Source: Viridothelium virens (lineage: Eukaryota; Ascomycota; Dothideomycetes; Trypetheliales; Trypetheliaceae). Taken from it: 64,000 bases of DNA. The notes beneath the pieces were generated by a model. The model searched no databases. It had not been told where the DNA came from and worked only from the letters and a program-made list of their open reading frames with translations. Below, in pieces: positions 1-10,483 of this stretch; the stretch's first letter is position 1, and the number at the start of each line of letters is the position of its first letter. The position numbers were made by a program, and so were the translations under genes. The stretch is from contig ML991831.1 in NCBI GenBank assembly GCA_010094025.1, positions 1-64,000 on the forward strand. Direction: 5' to 3'.

Positions 1-356
1 TCGCAGCGAGATGAGCGAGATCTCACCTCGCAGAGAGCGAGACGACATCTCGCCCTCCTCGCTGCGACACCAGCGAGAAGGAAGGCTGTAGTGGAGAAGG
101 AATGAATATTTAAGGAACTGAGTTCCACGCACACTCTCATTCTTCTCCTTGCGTTTTATTACTCTACTGTACCTACAGTTAGTTACGAGCCGAATTGAAC
201 AAGTCCTTATTCATTACCAAGTTGTTCAAAGCTTAGTGACCCTTCTTACATCATTGGATCCTTGACACTCCGCTCCTACGTGAAAAACCCTGAGACCCTT
301 CTACGTACCTGCTACAAGCCGTGCTTGTACCAGGGGGTATAGGCTCATAACAGTAT
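1..356. other. GC-richer segment at the left edge, possible end of an LTR element
   Basis: This segment is not AT-degraded, and composition changes abruptly near 357 where the AT-rich relic begins. It holds short inverted repeats, including an exact 10-bp pair at 1-10 and 58-67. It could be the end or leader of an LTR retrotransposon next to the hAT relic, but I see no matching second terminal repeat and no coding motif. The family is uncertain. Confidence 0.25.
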
Positions 357-1640
357 TTAAAGCAAGAAAAAAATATTAATTGGGATGAGAAAAAGCAAAG
401 AATTTGCTGTTAAGGACATATTATTAATCTTGCTATATAAGACTTCCTTTTTAAAGGTATTCTTAATATAATAATAATTAATTTGTATAAGAGAGAAAAG
501 ATTAAAAGTACTAAGTTAAATAAAATATAAGCAAAAAAGAAGGCAGAATAATTTTGTACACTTGGAGTTCTTAAAAAGCTGCACAATGTTGTTATTTATA
601 TTTATAGCTTACTACTTTATATAGCAAAGTTTAAACAACTTGCTGGAAGAATAATCCCATTGGATAACTGTACAAGATGGAATTCTTAGTAGAATCTTCT
701 GGATGTGGCTTTACAGTATAAAGCTGAGGTGGATTAGTATATAAAGTATTATTTTAAGTCTTTAATGCTTAATATTTTTAATCCATATAATTAGTATCAG
801 CTTTGTATAATCCATAACTTCTTGGAGCTATTTTATTATGCAATACTTAAAACAGAAGGTAATTAAGTATGTTTAAATAAAATCCTTTAAGTAATAAATA
901 TTTTATTAACACATATTAAGACATCTTTAGTAAGATATTTACTCTATTTTATATAAAGCTTTACTTATTAAAATAAAGCATAAAGTTAAGCCTAATAATA
1001 AAGAATTTGTAAAGTAAATCTAAAACTGCTGGGATAAATATACAAAATATTATAAGCTTTCTAATAGCTTACCATATTATACAGCAGCACTTATTCTTTA
1101 TCTAAGTAATTATACAAAATATATTTAAAAAGTATAACCTTTAACTTAGAGATAGTTAGCTTTATAAAGTGTAAAGTCTCTTTAGATTTAATTTAAAAAT
1201 AGCTATAATATTTCTAAATTTATCTTATATAATAATATTTAAAATCCATCCTCATCTAAGGAATAAAAGCAACTAAGTATGTATAATATAATCTTTGCAG
1301 ATATCTAAAACAAACTTAAGATTAAAAAAAAGAAAGAAAATAAATATAATAAGTATTATAATAAAGTACTGTATAATATTATTAAAGCTTTAGCTTTACA
1401 ATAATAGTATTAAAATTAATAATAAAAGCATTAGCCTATTTTATTATACTTTGCAATAAATATGCTTTTAATCCCAGGAATAAGTAATACACCTAAGAGA
1501 GTTTTTTTAAATGCATGTTATATAATTACTTAGGATAAAATGCGGCTTGGCCCATTAAATATTAAAAAAACTGAGTGCTTAAAAAGCTGGATTTAAGGCA
1601 AAATCTCATAAACCAAGGATGTGTATAATAAAGAAAGATG
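357..1640 (+). mobile_element. RIP-decayed hAT DNA transposon (transposase relic)
   Basis: The region is strongly AT-rich and crowded with TpA. Translated in its best frames it still shows hAT transposase landmarks in the right order. At 663-686 it reads DNCTRWNS, the conserved block of the RNase H-like domain, preceded by KQLAGRIIPL. A further block near 1,060-1,110 aligns with the segment before the C-terminal helix. At about 1,450-1,600 is the hAT dimerisation region, recognisable as a RVF motif followed by DKMRLGPLNI and ECLKSW. Many stops are TAG or TAA where family members carry Gln or Trp, as C-to-T decay would produce. The N-terminal BED-finger part is not recognisable, and I could not define terminal repeats or target duplications. 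The element is long dead. The family call rests on remembered motifs, not on a search. Confidence 0.7.
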
Positions 1641-1667
1641 ATATAAAGGGGCGCTCCTTTAATTTTA

Positions 1668-1695
1668 CCCTCAGCCTTTATATAAAGGCTGAGGG
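1668..1695. repeat. Perfect 28-bp palindrome
   Basis: Two 14-bp arms are exact reverse complements with no spacer, centred between 1681 and 1682. The arm begins CCCTCAGCC. It lies just 3' of the hAT dimerisation region, so it may be a subterminal hairpin of that element or a junction of nested elements. Confidence 0.8.
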
Positions 1696-2903
1696 CTACT
1701 TATTTTAGATACTACATAAAGGTAGAGCGTATAATCTAAGGTATAAGATAGGGCATTTAAAGGCTGTGCAATTAATAAAGGAAAGAAGGGAGCAAAAAGA
1801 GATTAAAAAGATTTTTATACATACCTGCTAAAGGAGAGGGAGGCAGTGTATAAGGAAGAAGAGGCCCGTATAAAGGTCTTAAGGGTTTAATAAGAACAGA
1901 CAGGCAACTCCACCCATCCCCGCGCTGCCCCCATACAAAATAACTCCGCAGGCACCTCTTTAAAGTAAGGATCCTTAATATTACCCTTATCATCCTCCTT
2001 AGGATTTGTATAACCAGGTTTATTATCTCTAGAGGAATTATCTCCTAAGGAAGATGGAGGGGGGGCGGGGGGGGAGGTGCCTATAGCTATTAACATAATT
2101 TAGTATGGTTTTACTACTTGCAGTTGGCGCAGCATCCCCTAAAATGGCCTTATACGCGGCGGCATTCTGGGAAAGGATGAAGACTTTTGTATACACAGTT
2201 ATTGCACATAAAGGCCTCCTATCGCCCTCTGCTCTAAATTAGGATTGCATTAATGTATAAAGCGCGGTTTAGTGCTATTTAATTAACGCGAAGTTTCCCT
2301 TATATAAAAAGAATATTAACACCTAGCATGGCAAGTAAAGCCCGGCTTTAAGGGCTGTAATACAGCGGTCTAAGCTGCTGTCCTTTAACAGCAAGGATAA
2401 GAGTAAGGCCAGGATGAAAGAGAGATATAGCGAGGGGGAGAGCAATAAAGGGGGGCCGGCAGGAGCAGGGGCAGCCCTATTATATAAAGAAGATTAGCCC
2501 AAATTCTTTTTTATATAAGCATTAAGTAACTTACATTATAAATTTTTTTTTTTTAAAAAAAAAAGGTTGAAGGCGACAGAGATAATTTTAGCACTACATC
2601 ATAATATTAGCCATCAAAAATTATCGTATAAATAATTCTTTAGCTTAAGATTACTGCTTTTTTGAGACCATTTAATAAATTTGGATAGATTTAGCATTAT
2701 ATAAAGCAGGGGAGGTGGCTTATGTTGTTAAAAATAATTGGTGAAGATGAAAGGTTTAGGTGTAAGCCTTACGTACGACTTTTGTGCGTAGTCTAAACCT
2801 AATTTGGCTAGTATCTCGCTTATTTTTAGCTGCAGGCAAAATATCATACTATAACATTATTCATGACTATTCATGCTATTCCTAGGTATGATTATGCTAT
2901 GCT
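1696..2903. other. AT-rich transposon debris without a recognisable gene
   Basis: AT-rich, TpA-rich sequence alternates with short GC-richer patches such as 1,900-1,940 and 2,140-2,200. There is a T12/A10 run at 2543-2564 and a hairpin with 8-bp arms at 2752-2759 and 2793-2800. The hairpin, flanked by a return to normal composition, may mark the right end of the transposon cluster. No coding motif could be assigned. Confidence 0.5.
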
Positions 2904-3125
2904 ATGCACTTATGCTATTTATCTCTGTTGGGTGATAAAGAAGCTTTCAACTACGATTGTGTTGTCGATCTTGAGTTCGAAGACGAGGCCGCCTGCCAGA
3001 AATTCGTTGCGCTCATGAGTAATGAAGAGAATGGGCCAAAGCGGATCACGGACGAGGCCAACTTTGTGGATACAACAAGCTTGATGCACATCGTTGTGAG
3101 CGAGACTCATGTTACATCAAAGTAG
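2904..3125 (+). pseudogene. Truncated EthD-like (dimeric alpha-beta barrel) protein remnant
   Basis: The frame is open for 73 codons and ends in TAG. Its product resembles the C-terminal half of a fungal EthD-type ferredoxin-fold barrel: a strand DCVVDLEFED, a helix AACQKFVALM, then ITDEANFVDTTSLMHIVVSET, which matches the usual edge strand and final strand of such proteins. A whole family member is about 100-130 residues. The first half is missing, and the sequence to the left is transposon debris, so the gene was probably truncated by it. The ATG at 2904 is just the first in frame and may not be used. Family resemblance is moderate; no expression signal is visible. Confidence 0.4.
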
Positions 3126-3688
3126 GCATGCATGGATAAAAGCGGTGCAAGTTTTGGTGTAGGGGTAGACGTCTGGCGAAGCCTGGGTACGTGTAACGCC
3201 GCGAGAAGGTCTCCTACGAAAAGGTTACCATGGCAGAAAGGGACACTGCTCACGATATTTCCTATGACCCGATCTCGGATTACGATAGTGGACTGCTTTA
3301 TTAAGGGGGTTTCTCGCCTGTTACTAGCGACATACCAATTATTAGAACGCAATGCCCAAGCTTGGGTTTGCAATCCAAAGCTACGAATGATGAGGCACAG
3401 ACAATTCTCCGGCTTGCAAAAAGACTATACATGTGAGTCCAAAGTGTATGAGGATTTGTTGATGCATTGCACGGCGTACAAATATCAGCATTTTGATACA
3501 GTATTGCGAGTCGCATGGACTGCAACCACACATACCCTTCATCGTTCCGGCCGTACACGCATGCAATCTGTAGGATAGGCATTGTAGAGCTGCAAACGTC
3601 CTAAAAAAACGCATCCACAACTCAATCACAAATGTCTAGGTGCTCGCGCCCGTTTCCTAGTAACTCAATGCTTCTTCTCAAATGCTGA
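3126..3688. other. Intergenic, nothing recognised
   Basis: Normal base composition. Overlapping open frames on both strands (longest at 3132-3578) have no family resemblance and compete with each other, so none is called. The stretch lies 3' of the minus-strand gene at 3689-4798. Confidence 0.5.
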
Positions 3689-4798
3689 TCAAGAAACCCT
3701 CCGCAGGGCCTGCACGCTCGCCCATGCCTGTATCACACTCGCAACCATGCTCACAAAGCCAAACAGAGTCGTCAGTACCAAGCCCGACACTCCAATCCAG
3801 AAGAAATAGCTCTGCGCCTTCTTCCTTTGATCATAGTACCACTGACTGAGCGTCGCGGGCTCGTGCTCCTCGAACGCTTCTTCGATTACTAACAACCTCT
3901 CTTTCCAGTAGGAATACGCTTCTACTTCCCGTGGAGCGGAAGGCAGATAGCGTAACGTGGAGTCGATTTGGTGACGCCGGCGCCGCTGGTGCGGGAATAG
4001 CAAGGGTCGGGAGTGGTGAGAGCGGGATTTGAGCCAGGTATTGCATTCAATGATGCTAGACGGGAGCAAAAGGGAGATGGAGTTAAGGGTTTCTTGGAGA
4101 AAGGAGTCCGGGTAGACGTGCAGATTGGCGGCGAGGAGAAAGCGGAGTACAGTTACGTTGTGAAAAATGTAGATTGTGTCATCGACGAGCCGTAGATGAT
4201 CGAGCAGATTATCGGTCCACAGGATTTGGAAGCCGGCGATTTTTTCGAGATGGTACAGCGTGAAACGCTTGCTGAATGCTTTACGTTGGGCTTTCATTAC
4301 ACAGTCGATGGTGAAATTGTCCCTAAGTATCTCTGCGACGGATTTCTCGTCGGGCCAGGGCAGGGCGGTATTGAAAGACACATAGCTGCCAAGGTCTGGA
4401 TTGGGGGAACGGATATTGACCATAAGCCAGAGTCGAGCGGCTAACTCAAATGTGTCTGACAAAGGAGCGTATTGTTCCTCAAAGAAGTAGTCGTAGACAT
4501 CACGATAGTGTTCTAAGACGTCCGATTTCGATGTTCCACTCTTGTCAATCAGGAGCTCGACGATATGGAGGATATCCTGGTGGGAGTTGGGAGCTTGCAC
4601 TGAGTGGACGGGGATATTTGCACTACAACATTCTTCTCGGTAGTATTCAAAGTATGCCCTCAGAGCATCACTTTGTACATCGGATTCTGTCGGAGCGGAT
4701 CGCCAGAATCTTGAGATGATGTTGGTGCGATGTTGCTCGGATGTGACAGGAGCCCGTAGGTTCGAGCGGAGCGATTTCTCGGTCACTTCCTCCATCAT
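3689..4798 (-). CDS. Fungal protein of unknown function with C-terminal membrane segment
   Basis: A single uninterrupted frame of 369 codons starts with two adjacent ATGs (4798 or 4795); an in-frame TAA lies upstream, which supports this start. The protein is mostly helical and acidic-aromatic, with a long middle part containing repeated Leu and Phe motifs. Near the C-terminus (residues about 330-360) a hydrophobic helix follows WYYDQRKKAQSYFFWI. This ending, a W-x-DxRKK motif then one membrane helix, recurs in many uncharacterised fungal proteins, where it looks like a tail anchor or single membrane pass. A basic low-complexity patch (HQRRRRH) lies about residue 270. I do not recognise a catalytic domain, so the function is unknown. 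The gene itself is well supported by length and the strong C-terminal pattern. Confidence 0.7.
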   Translation of the reverse strand: MMEEVTEKSLRSNLRAPVTSEQHRTNIISRFWRSAPTESDVQSDALRAYFEYYREECCSANIPVHSVQAPNSHQDILHIVELLIDKSGTSKSDVLEHYRDVYDYFFEEQYAPLSDTFELAARLWLMVNIRSPNPDLGSYVSFNTALPWPDEKSVAEILRDNFTIDCVMKAQRKAFSKRFTLYHLEKIAGFQILWTDNLLDHLRLVDDTIYIFHNVTVLRFLLAANLHVYPDSFLQETLNSISLLLPSSIIECNTWLKSRSHHSRPLLFPHQRRRRHQIDSTLRYLPSAPREVEAYSYWKERLLVIEEAFEEHEPATLSQWYYDQRKKAQSYFFWIGVSGLVLTTLFGFVSMVASVIQAWASVQALRRVS

Positions 4799-5122
4799 CT
4801 CGGAGAACCTCTGTTACTGCGAGATAGTTGATCGCCATTTTCTCTATCATCCCATATGGTCGTTTTGCAGGAAGGCAAATGAGGCGGAGCAAGGCAGATT
4901 CGAGGATCTGCAAGGGCGCGAAGGCACTTTCATCCTATTGGCTGAGTGATCAGCCACCCGTTTTGGGCTGCTGACGCGCGAGACTAGATCAGGTCAGATC
5001 CATCTCCTCCAACCTCGCCATTTGATGAACACTTACATTCGATTTCTACTGTGGAATGTCGTGACGAATTGAATGACATTGCTGCGAGAGTTATGCGATC
5101 ATCCACATGCGGGTGACTGTCA
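4799..5122. other. Divergent intergenic region
   Basis: It separates the minus-strand gene at 3689-4798 from the plus-strand frame at 5123 and probably carries both upstream regions. No TATA or other element stands out. Confidence 0.4.
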
Positions 5123-5752
5123 ATGGCAGGCCGGCCTCTCACCTTGGTTGAAGCACCACTGGAGGGAAGCTTTGACACTTTTGCTGGTGCGCCACCAGGG
5201 GGAAGCCTCGACGTAAAGCTCCGCCCAGGGCTTTTCAGGACCTTCAAAAGAACAGATCCGGAGTTTGAAGACTGCTTCGGATCTTTTGTCTGCAAGTCAG
5301 GGCCGTTCAGTCTTTGGCAAACTAAGGGTAAGCTCAGCAACATCTGGTCCACCATCGCTCCTCGCATCATAGATATTCTGTATGAGAGGCAGGTCAGACT
5401 ACGACAAGCGCATAGCTCTGAAGGACCGAGCAATCCTTATTTTACACTGAGATGCTTCCTCGTTGGCCTTAATCAGCGCTATGCAACTCCGCATGCCGCA
5501 ATAGTCTGTGGACCTCAGTACTCAAGCTTTGCGAAAATGGCTCGAAGATTGATCCTTCAACATGATATATTGAGGGAAAGACACTGGGGGTTGCTTTGTT
5601 TATTGACCGATATCCAAATGCTGAGTGGCGAGCGTCAGCAAATGCCAGGCCTTTATACATCACTTCCGCCTGGTCGACCGTCCTCATCCTATCCAGATGA
5701 ACGAGCTTCGAGGAGGCGCAACTCAGATTTCGACTTACTACGGACAGAGTGA
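5123..5752 (+). CDS. Hypothetical fungal protein, possibly decayed at its 3' end
   Basis: The frame is open for 209 codons from an ATG. The middle (residues about 95-165) resembles a widespread uncharacterised fungal family: NPYFTLRCFLVGLNQRYATP, then HAAIVCGP and KMARRLILQHDIL, read as an alpha/beta core. Family members usually continue for several hundred residues. Here the frame runs into low-complexity Arg/Ser and stops. Another frame stays open from about 5,625 to 5,915 with a hydrophobic-strand pattern that could be the displaced continuation, but I cannot identify it. The gene may therefore be truncated or frame-shifted, or may have an intron I could not place. No catalytic motif is evident. 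Confidence 0.45.
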   Translation: MAGRPLTLVEAPLEGSFDTFAGAPPGGSLDVKLRPGLFRTFKRTDPEFEDCFGSFVCKSGPFSLWQTKGKLSNIWSTIAPRIIDILYERQVRLRQAHSSEGPSNPYFTLRCFLVGLNQRYATPHAAIVCGPQYSSFAKMARRLILQHDILRERHWGLLCLLTDIQMLSGERQQMPGLYTSLPPGRPSSSYPDERASRRRNSDFDLLRTE

Positions 5753-6908
5753 AGATTCCAAGGACTACTTCGAGAGCGTCCACATCCCAAATAGTCGCAG
5801 CATGGCAGGCGACGTATACTTCCAAATTGACAGGCGACAAAGTCTGACTCTGAATGAAACCAAGAACTCCATGGTATTGTTGGGTGATAATATCATTTGG
5901 AGAAATTTCGAGTGAGCGCTTCCCTAACCCGCACCCCTACTGCAATATCTTGGGGACAGAGGCTAGCAGTTTTAGCCTTTGGCTCTAAGATAATACACTT
6001 TGCATGAAGAATCCACAACAGCGTTTCGTAGCCCATGCATCTTTATTCGATAAAACTCATTGACCATAAAAATCAGCTGCAGCCACATGATCCTCTTCTC
6101 CGACACCCATGCCTATCTAGCTTCAGCCACTCCTGCTCCCAATCTCCGGAATCTATTGTCCCTGAATCGCATCGAGCTATTCAGAAAACTCTCAAGTATG
6201 CGGAGACCGGATACGTCAAGCTCGTCCCACAGTGCCGATAAAAGTTACTGTGCGCTTTAGCGAGCTGTTCGCCATGCCGTTCCATCGAGCGCGGCTACAG
6301 ACGCATGTAATACTTCCGTTGCAAGCCGCTATGGCTCATCGTTTTCATCGATCTTGGAATCTTCTAGTTGACCGGTATGGAGCAAGAGAAGATATGTAGA
6401 GTGAACGGGCACACTCATCCATGCTGGGAGAATAGACCCGCTGGCTTAGCGGCGGTCGTTGCATTGGTCTGTAGCCACCAAGGGAATGCCCACCTTGCCG
6501 TCTGAAAGGGATCGAAAGGGCCGAGAGAGCGGTCGGGAATCTGGACACGGTATCGGATCACAAGACAGACACAGTGGCCATGTATAGTCCAGAAGTGGTC
6601 TCGTAGAGGAATTTTAAAACAACCCTGTAGCCCCTCAGGAGAAATTATAGACTATAGATGATCGAGGAGAATGCTTGGCGAGCCTTAGAACGATGAGCGA
6701 CCGTGCCATGGCCCTGCATAATTTCCCTAGAACACATTGGTTGATCTCGATTGCTCACAACAAAGGCTTGCCTTCTCACTATGCGCAACTCTATTTCAGA
6801 TATTAACACTCACGGAGAGCTAAATCATTAGCACCAGTCCTCGCCTTTCTATGCTCTCTTTTAATCCCATTACACTGTACAGACGCATGTCATTCACGCC
6901 CCCCAGCT
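5753..6908. other. Intergenic, nothing clear
   Basis: 5,753-5,915 may hold displaced coding sequence of the gene before it. The rest has no frame with family resemblance, no RNA gene and no repeat that I can see. Confidence 0.45.
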
Positions 6909-7760
6909 TCAGAATTCTCGATCTCCATCTCTTCCTACCTGATACAGCTTGCCTGCAAGCTCCGCCAAATGCGGCGCGTCGATCTCCGTCAGGGCCTGCC
7001 GTATCTCGTCAAACAGCTTTTCGCTCACTCCATCCGGATGCCGGCTGTAGATGTCCATGCCTGCGGGCGTAAAGTACGTCTTGGCGAAATAAGTCACCAT
7101 CCATTGGCGCTCGTGTGGGCCGTCGGTCGCTTCATACCCGTTGATCACGGTGCCATTTGTCTTTTCGCCTGCTTCGGTCTGAGGTTGGGTTGACGTAGAG
7201 ATAGTGGAGTTATCAACACCCCATCCCAAGATCTCCCAATGCGAACTCGCAATCTTGATGATTCCCTTTCCGCGCCAATTCCACGCTGAGGTGTTGTCTC
7301 CCGCAGAGATTGTGTCCACGCCTTTCACCGTGCAGACCTTGCTTTTCCCATGCTCCTGGTACTCGATCACGTCTTCGAGCTTGTGGCTCTCCACGCCTCC
7401 GTCTTCTCCCTCTCCACCTTCTATTCCATCTACACTCTTCTCCTGAATGCTCGCATCGCATTCCGCTTCGCTTCCTGACTTCTTGAAGAGCCCTTTGCTA
7501 CCATCCTTCTTGTCGGGAAGGATTGTGTACGTGATCGTGACGTTCTTCTTATCCTTCCAGATTGGTAGGGTCGAGTGGGTGACATGCCAGCGACCTTTCA
7601 AATGGGTGAGCGTTGGAGGTTTGAAAAGGCCACCAGCACTCGAGTCGAGGCGACGGAGAAGGGGACGTCCTGCGTTAAAGAGAGTTGGACGGGATGGCGC
7701 GGAGGGGACGCGATCAAGAGAGGGCCTGTCAGTGGAGTCCTCGAGGCCGGAAGTTGCCAT
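6909..7760 (-). CDS. Conserved fungal protein, probable lipocalin-like (calycin) fold
   Basis: The frame encodes 283 residues from the ATG at 7758-7760, which opens MATSGLEDSTD. A second in-frame ATG 14 codons upstream is possible but precedes a less typical sequence. The N-terminal 45 residues are Ser/Pro/Arg-rich. The rest has alternating beta-strand patterns with conserved-looking signatures: LKGRWHVTHSTLPIWKDKKNV, then WNWRGKGIIKIASSHWEILGWG and WMVTYFAKTYFTPAGMDIYS. The central Gly-rich acidic stretch (about residues 105-130) is a loop insertion. The GxW start and the closing Trp-rich strands are typical of small lipocalin-like ligand-binding barrels. The ligand and location are unknown; there is no signal peptide, so a cytosolic role is likely. 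The coding call is firm; the fold assignment is inference. Confidence 0.75.
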   Translation of the reverse strand: MATSGLEDSTDRPSLDRVPSAPSRPTLFNAGRPLLRRLDSSAGGLFKPPTLTHLKGRWHVTHSTLPIWKDKKNVTITYTILPDKKDGSKGLFKKSGSEAECDASIQEKSVDGIEGGEGEDGGVESHKLEDVIEYQEHGKSKVCTVKGVDTISAGDNTSAWNWRGKGIIKIASSHWEILGWGVDNSTISTSTQPQTEAGEKTNGTVINGYEATDGPHERQWMVTYFAKTYFTPAGMDIYSRHPDGVSEKLFDEIRQALTEIDAPHLAELAGKLYQVGRDGDREF

Positions 7761-8540
7761 GGTGGTTTGAAGGTGAATTGGAGGTGTACTGGAGGGCAGC
7801 AAGGGGAGATTGACGGTGCTTGGGTAAAGGTGGTGAAATGAAAGAGATGCAGTCAGATATTATGAAGGCACAATTAGGCTACGGGGACTTTTCGCAAACT
7901 GAATTATAGTCTTTCTTAAAATTAGATGGAATCAACAGCAATATTGATGCTCAAGACTCTGAGCAGTCGTGTTGTAGGAGCAATTGACTTTCTTTCGGAA
8001 AAGTGCGGAAGCGTTTCGAGAAGTGGAAAAGCTCACCACATTATCCCCAGATACAGGGGAATCCTTACTAATGGACAAGAAGAGCTTGCTCCTTGCATTC
8101 TCGTTTCCCCAGTCTATATTTACCTACAGCGCTCCCTTATGTCATGGTTGAAGGTTGAGTGGATCCGCATCTGAAGATGCAAGGGCCAGAATGACGTGGT
8201 CGAAATCTCGGCCCGAGTCTCGACCAGGTCGTGCCGCTACGATAGTGTCTTTCTAGTCAGCACCTCGCTTTCTACGGTACACGGAACTGCTGATATTTGT
8301 TGTCAATTTAGTGGATTTCCATACACAAGTGAAGAGAGAAGCTGCAAGCTATGCCAGCAAAATAAGTGCTCCCAGCCGTTGAGATGTTTCGTGTCAATCG
8401 TCCATTACGGAGCTTGCCGTGTCAGAACCACTATGAGCGCCTTCCCGTCGTTAGATAAAGCCAGCGTTGCAAAGAGGTAAGCAAGATATTGTCTCAGCAC
8501 CATAGTGTCCAAAAAATACGCCCAACAACATTGCCGTTCT
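7761..8540. other. Intergenic, upstream of the lipocalin-like gene
   Basis: Likely promoter of the minus-strand gene at 6909-7760 and terminator region of the minus-strand gene at 8541-9725. Short plus-strand frames here have no family resemblance. No distinct motif was found. Confidence 0.4.
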
Positions 8541-9725
8541 TCATTTCCTGCTTATCAAGAAGACATCGCAACTCAACTTTCTCTGTTCGCTCTTAATTGC
8601 ATCACGGTGCAGGTAACCGCTAAGTACCAAGTTGTCTTCTGTCCGCATCTGCCCATGCTGTGCGTTCAGTCTCATCCTGAAGCCGACCTTCCCGGCGAGA
8701 CCACATTGAGCCAAGCGTTTTTTTGGGCGCATGTCAAGTTCCTCGCGAGCATCACGAACCGTTTGGTCGTTTCCGACGAATTTCCAGCAAAAGTCTTTGA
8801 GTATAGGACGAATGGCTCCGGGCCCCTTCGATGGGCTGGATCTAGAGGTCAGATCAATGATTTTATAATTGATCGAGATTGATTTCCCGCCTCTGCGAAC
8901 CCAACTCGTCTTTGCCGTTTCATCGGTGACTGGCTTGGATTGGCTCTGGATGACTGATTTTGACGGTCGTTGCTCCGAATCTTGCCCTGCTCTGACATTG
9001 GGTGGTGTGTCAAAGTCTTGGGAACCATTCACGATCTCATCGATGTGCTTTCTCTTTGTGCCGATTGCAAAATGTGATGTGATAGGTGCGTCGTCTCGTG
9101 TCATGGTTACTTGACTCTTTGTTTCGCCGGGGCGCTCAGCCTCTGTAATTGTTTGAATTTCCCTGACGATGGAAGGGGTAAACGGAATCTCTTCAACCTT
9201 TACTAAAGACTCATTGCCCACGGACCCACAGAGCTTGGGGGTATTTTTTTCACTTTCAACTGGCGTAGACTCGTCGTGCTGAACGTCTTCCACCTTCACA
9301 ATCGTCTCATCGCTGATTACGTCACGAACTCTGGGCTCATCCTTCTCACTTTTGGCAGGCCTGAGCTCTTCATCTTTGATCTCAACTGGCTTGATATGCA
9401 CTTTCAACTGAGGCGCACTTGAACCAGTGACGACAAGATGACTGCCACAGTCGATGGATTTGGCACTCAATTCCGCGTCGCAGCCGCTGTCGGCTGTGTG
9501 GAAGTAATTTATTTCGTTGGCAGATTGAATATTGAATTCGTAGCAAATACGCACTATTAAAGTCTAAGAGTATTTACCAAGATGATAATAAGATATCATG
9601 ACTTGAATTACCTCATAGTCTGCAACATCAGCTGCAGGCAAAATGATGGGACGGCTTTTAGTGCCGCAGAGAGCGATGTGGACGGTGCCCTTTAGACGAG
9701 ACGTCCCATCTCGATCGGCCATCAT
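8541..9725 (-). CDS. Hypothetical acidic, largely disordered protein (two exons)
   Basis: The model has exon 1 at 9725-9612 (ATG-ATG start) and exon 2 at 9563-8541. The 48-bp intron (9564-9611) has donor GTAATT and acceptor CTCTTAG and leaves the frame in phase 0, giving 378 residues. The N-terminal 70 residues look folded (GTVHIALCGTK, then an aromatic strand region). Residues about 85-160 are acidic and contain two related units ending ETIVKVEDV and ESLVKVEEI, about 40 residues apart. A basic patch GTKRKHID may be a nuclear signal. The C-terminal part is basic with a possible beta region. I do not recognise the family. Exon 1 is inferred from splice sites and phase only. Confidence 0.55.
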
Positions 9726-10483
9726 GAAGTTTGCACAAGCCTGTGATCAAGATATCTGTAGTAAGTGTAGATCCATGGACGAGCGCGTATATTCCGATAC
9801 GTGGCCGGTAACTGCACTGGGTAAAGATCGGGCGATCTGTCTTCTGTCAGGTTATCGTTCGTCAGGTTTTCAGCGAAGCTGACGAAGTGTATATTGCAGA
9901 TGATGGGAATATACAGAAGGGTATGTGCAAAGGGTGTCCAGAAGGCGGGATGAGAATTTCGGGAAGTGGGGAAGAGAATCCACAACGATTACTATTACCC
10001 TCGATGCCCTGCCTAGTGTATTCGCAAGGAATAGACTGGCAGCCTACCGGGGATGTTAGGCGCAGCTGGACTGCGAAGACCGCGGCGCCTCGAAGAGTAT
10101 GACACTATCTGGCAGCTGAGACAAGAGTTTGCATCTTGTCACGACAAAGTCACCAAGGACTAAGCATGGAGCAGAGAAAAAGCGAAGAGAAAATGCAGCT
10201 TGTACAAAGCTAGAGGAAGTCTCAAGGAGACATGCAAAACTATGAAAAGCCTGGTGAAGGGAAAAACCTTGGATGTCTACCGCTGCACACCATTGTCCCA
10301 CCGGGGACTGTAGAGAGCGTACCCTTCAGCCGACGCCTTAAACACCCACGGCGCTGGTGAAACGCATGCAATCCTTCCATCACGTTTCCCGGCGTAAAAT
10401 CAATTGAGGGATCTATGAAGCTTGAACGCAGTCTGTTTGTCTCCATGTCCTCGACGTCGCCAATGCAGAAGAATAAAAGGTGC
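9726..10483. other. Intergenic, nothing recognised
   Basis: It lies between the 3' end of the cullin gene and the 5' end of the hypothetical gene at 8541-9725, both on the minus strand. No RNA gene, repeat or supported frame is visible. Confidence 0.45.

Noticed and set aside
1772-2096. Possible pogo/Fot1-type transposase end
   Set aside because: A charged Lys/Glu stretch is suggestive, but there is no catalytic motif or terminal repeat to support it.
3132-3578. 148-codon frame next to the EthD remnant
   Set aside because: No family resemblance, overlaps several competing frames on the other strand.
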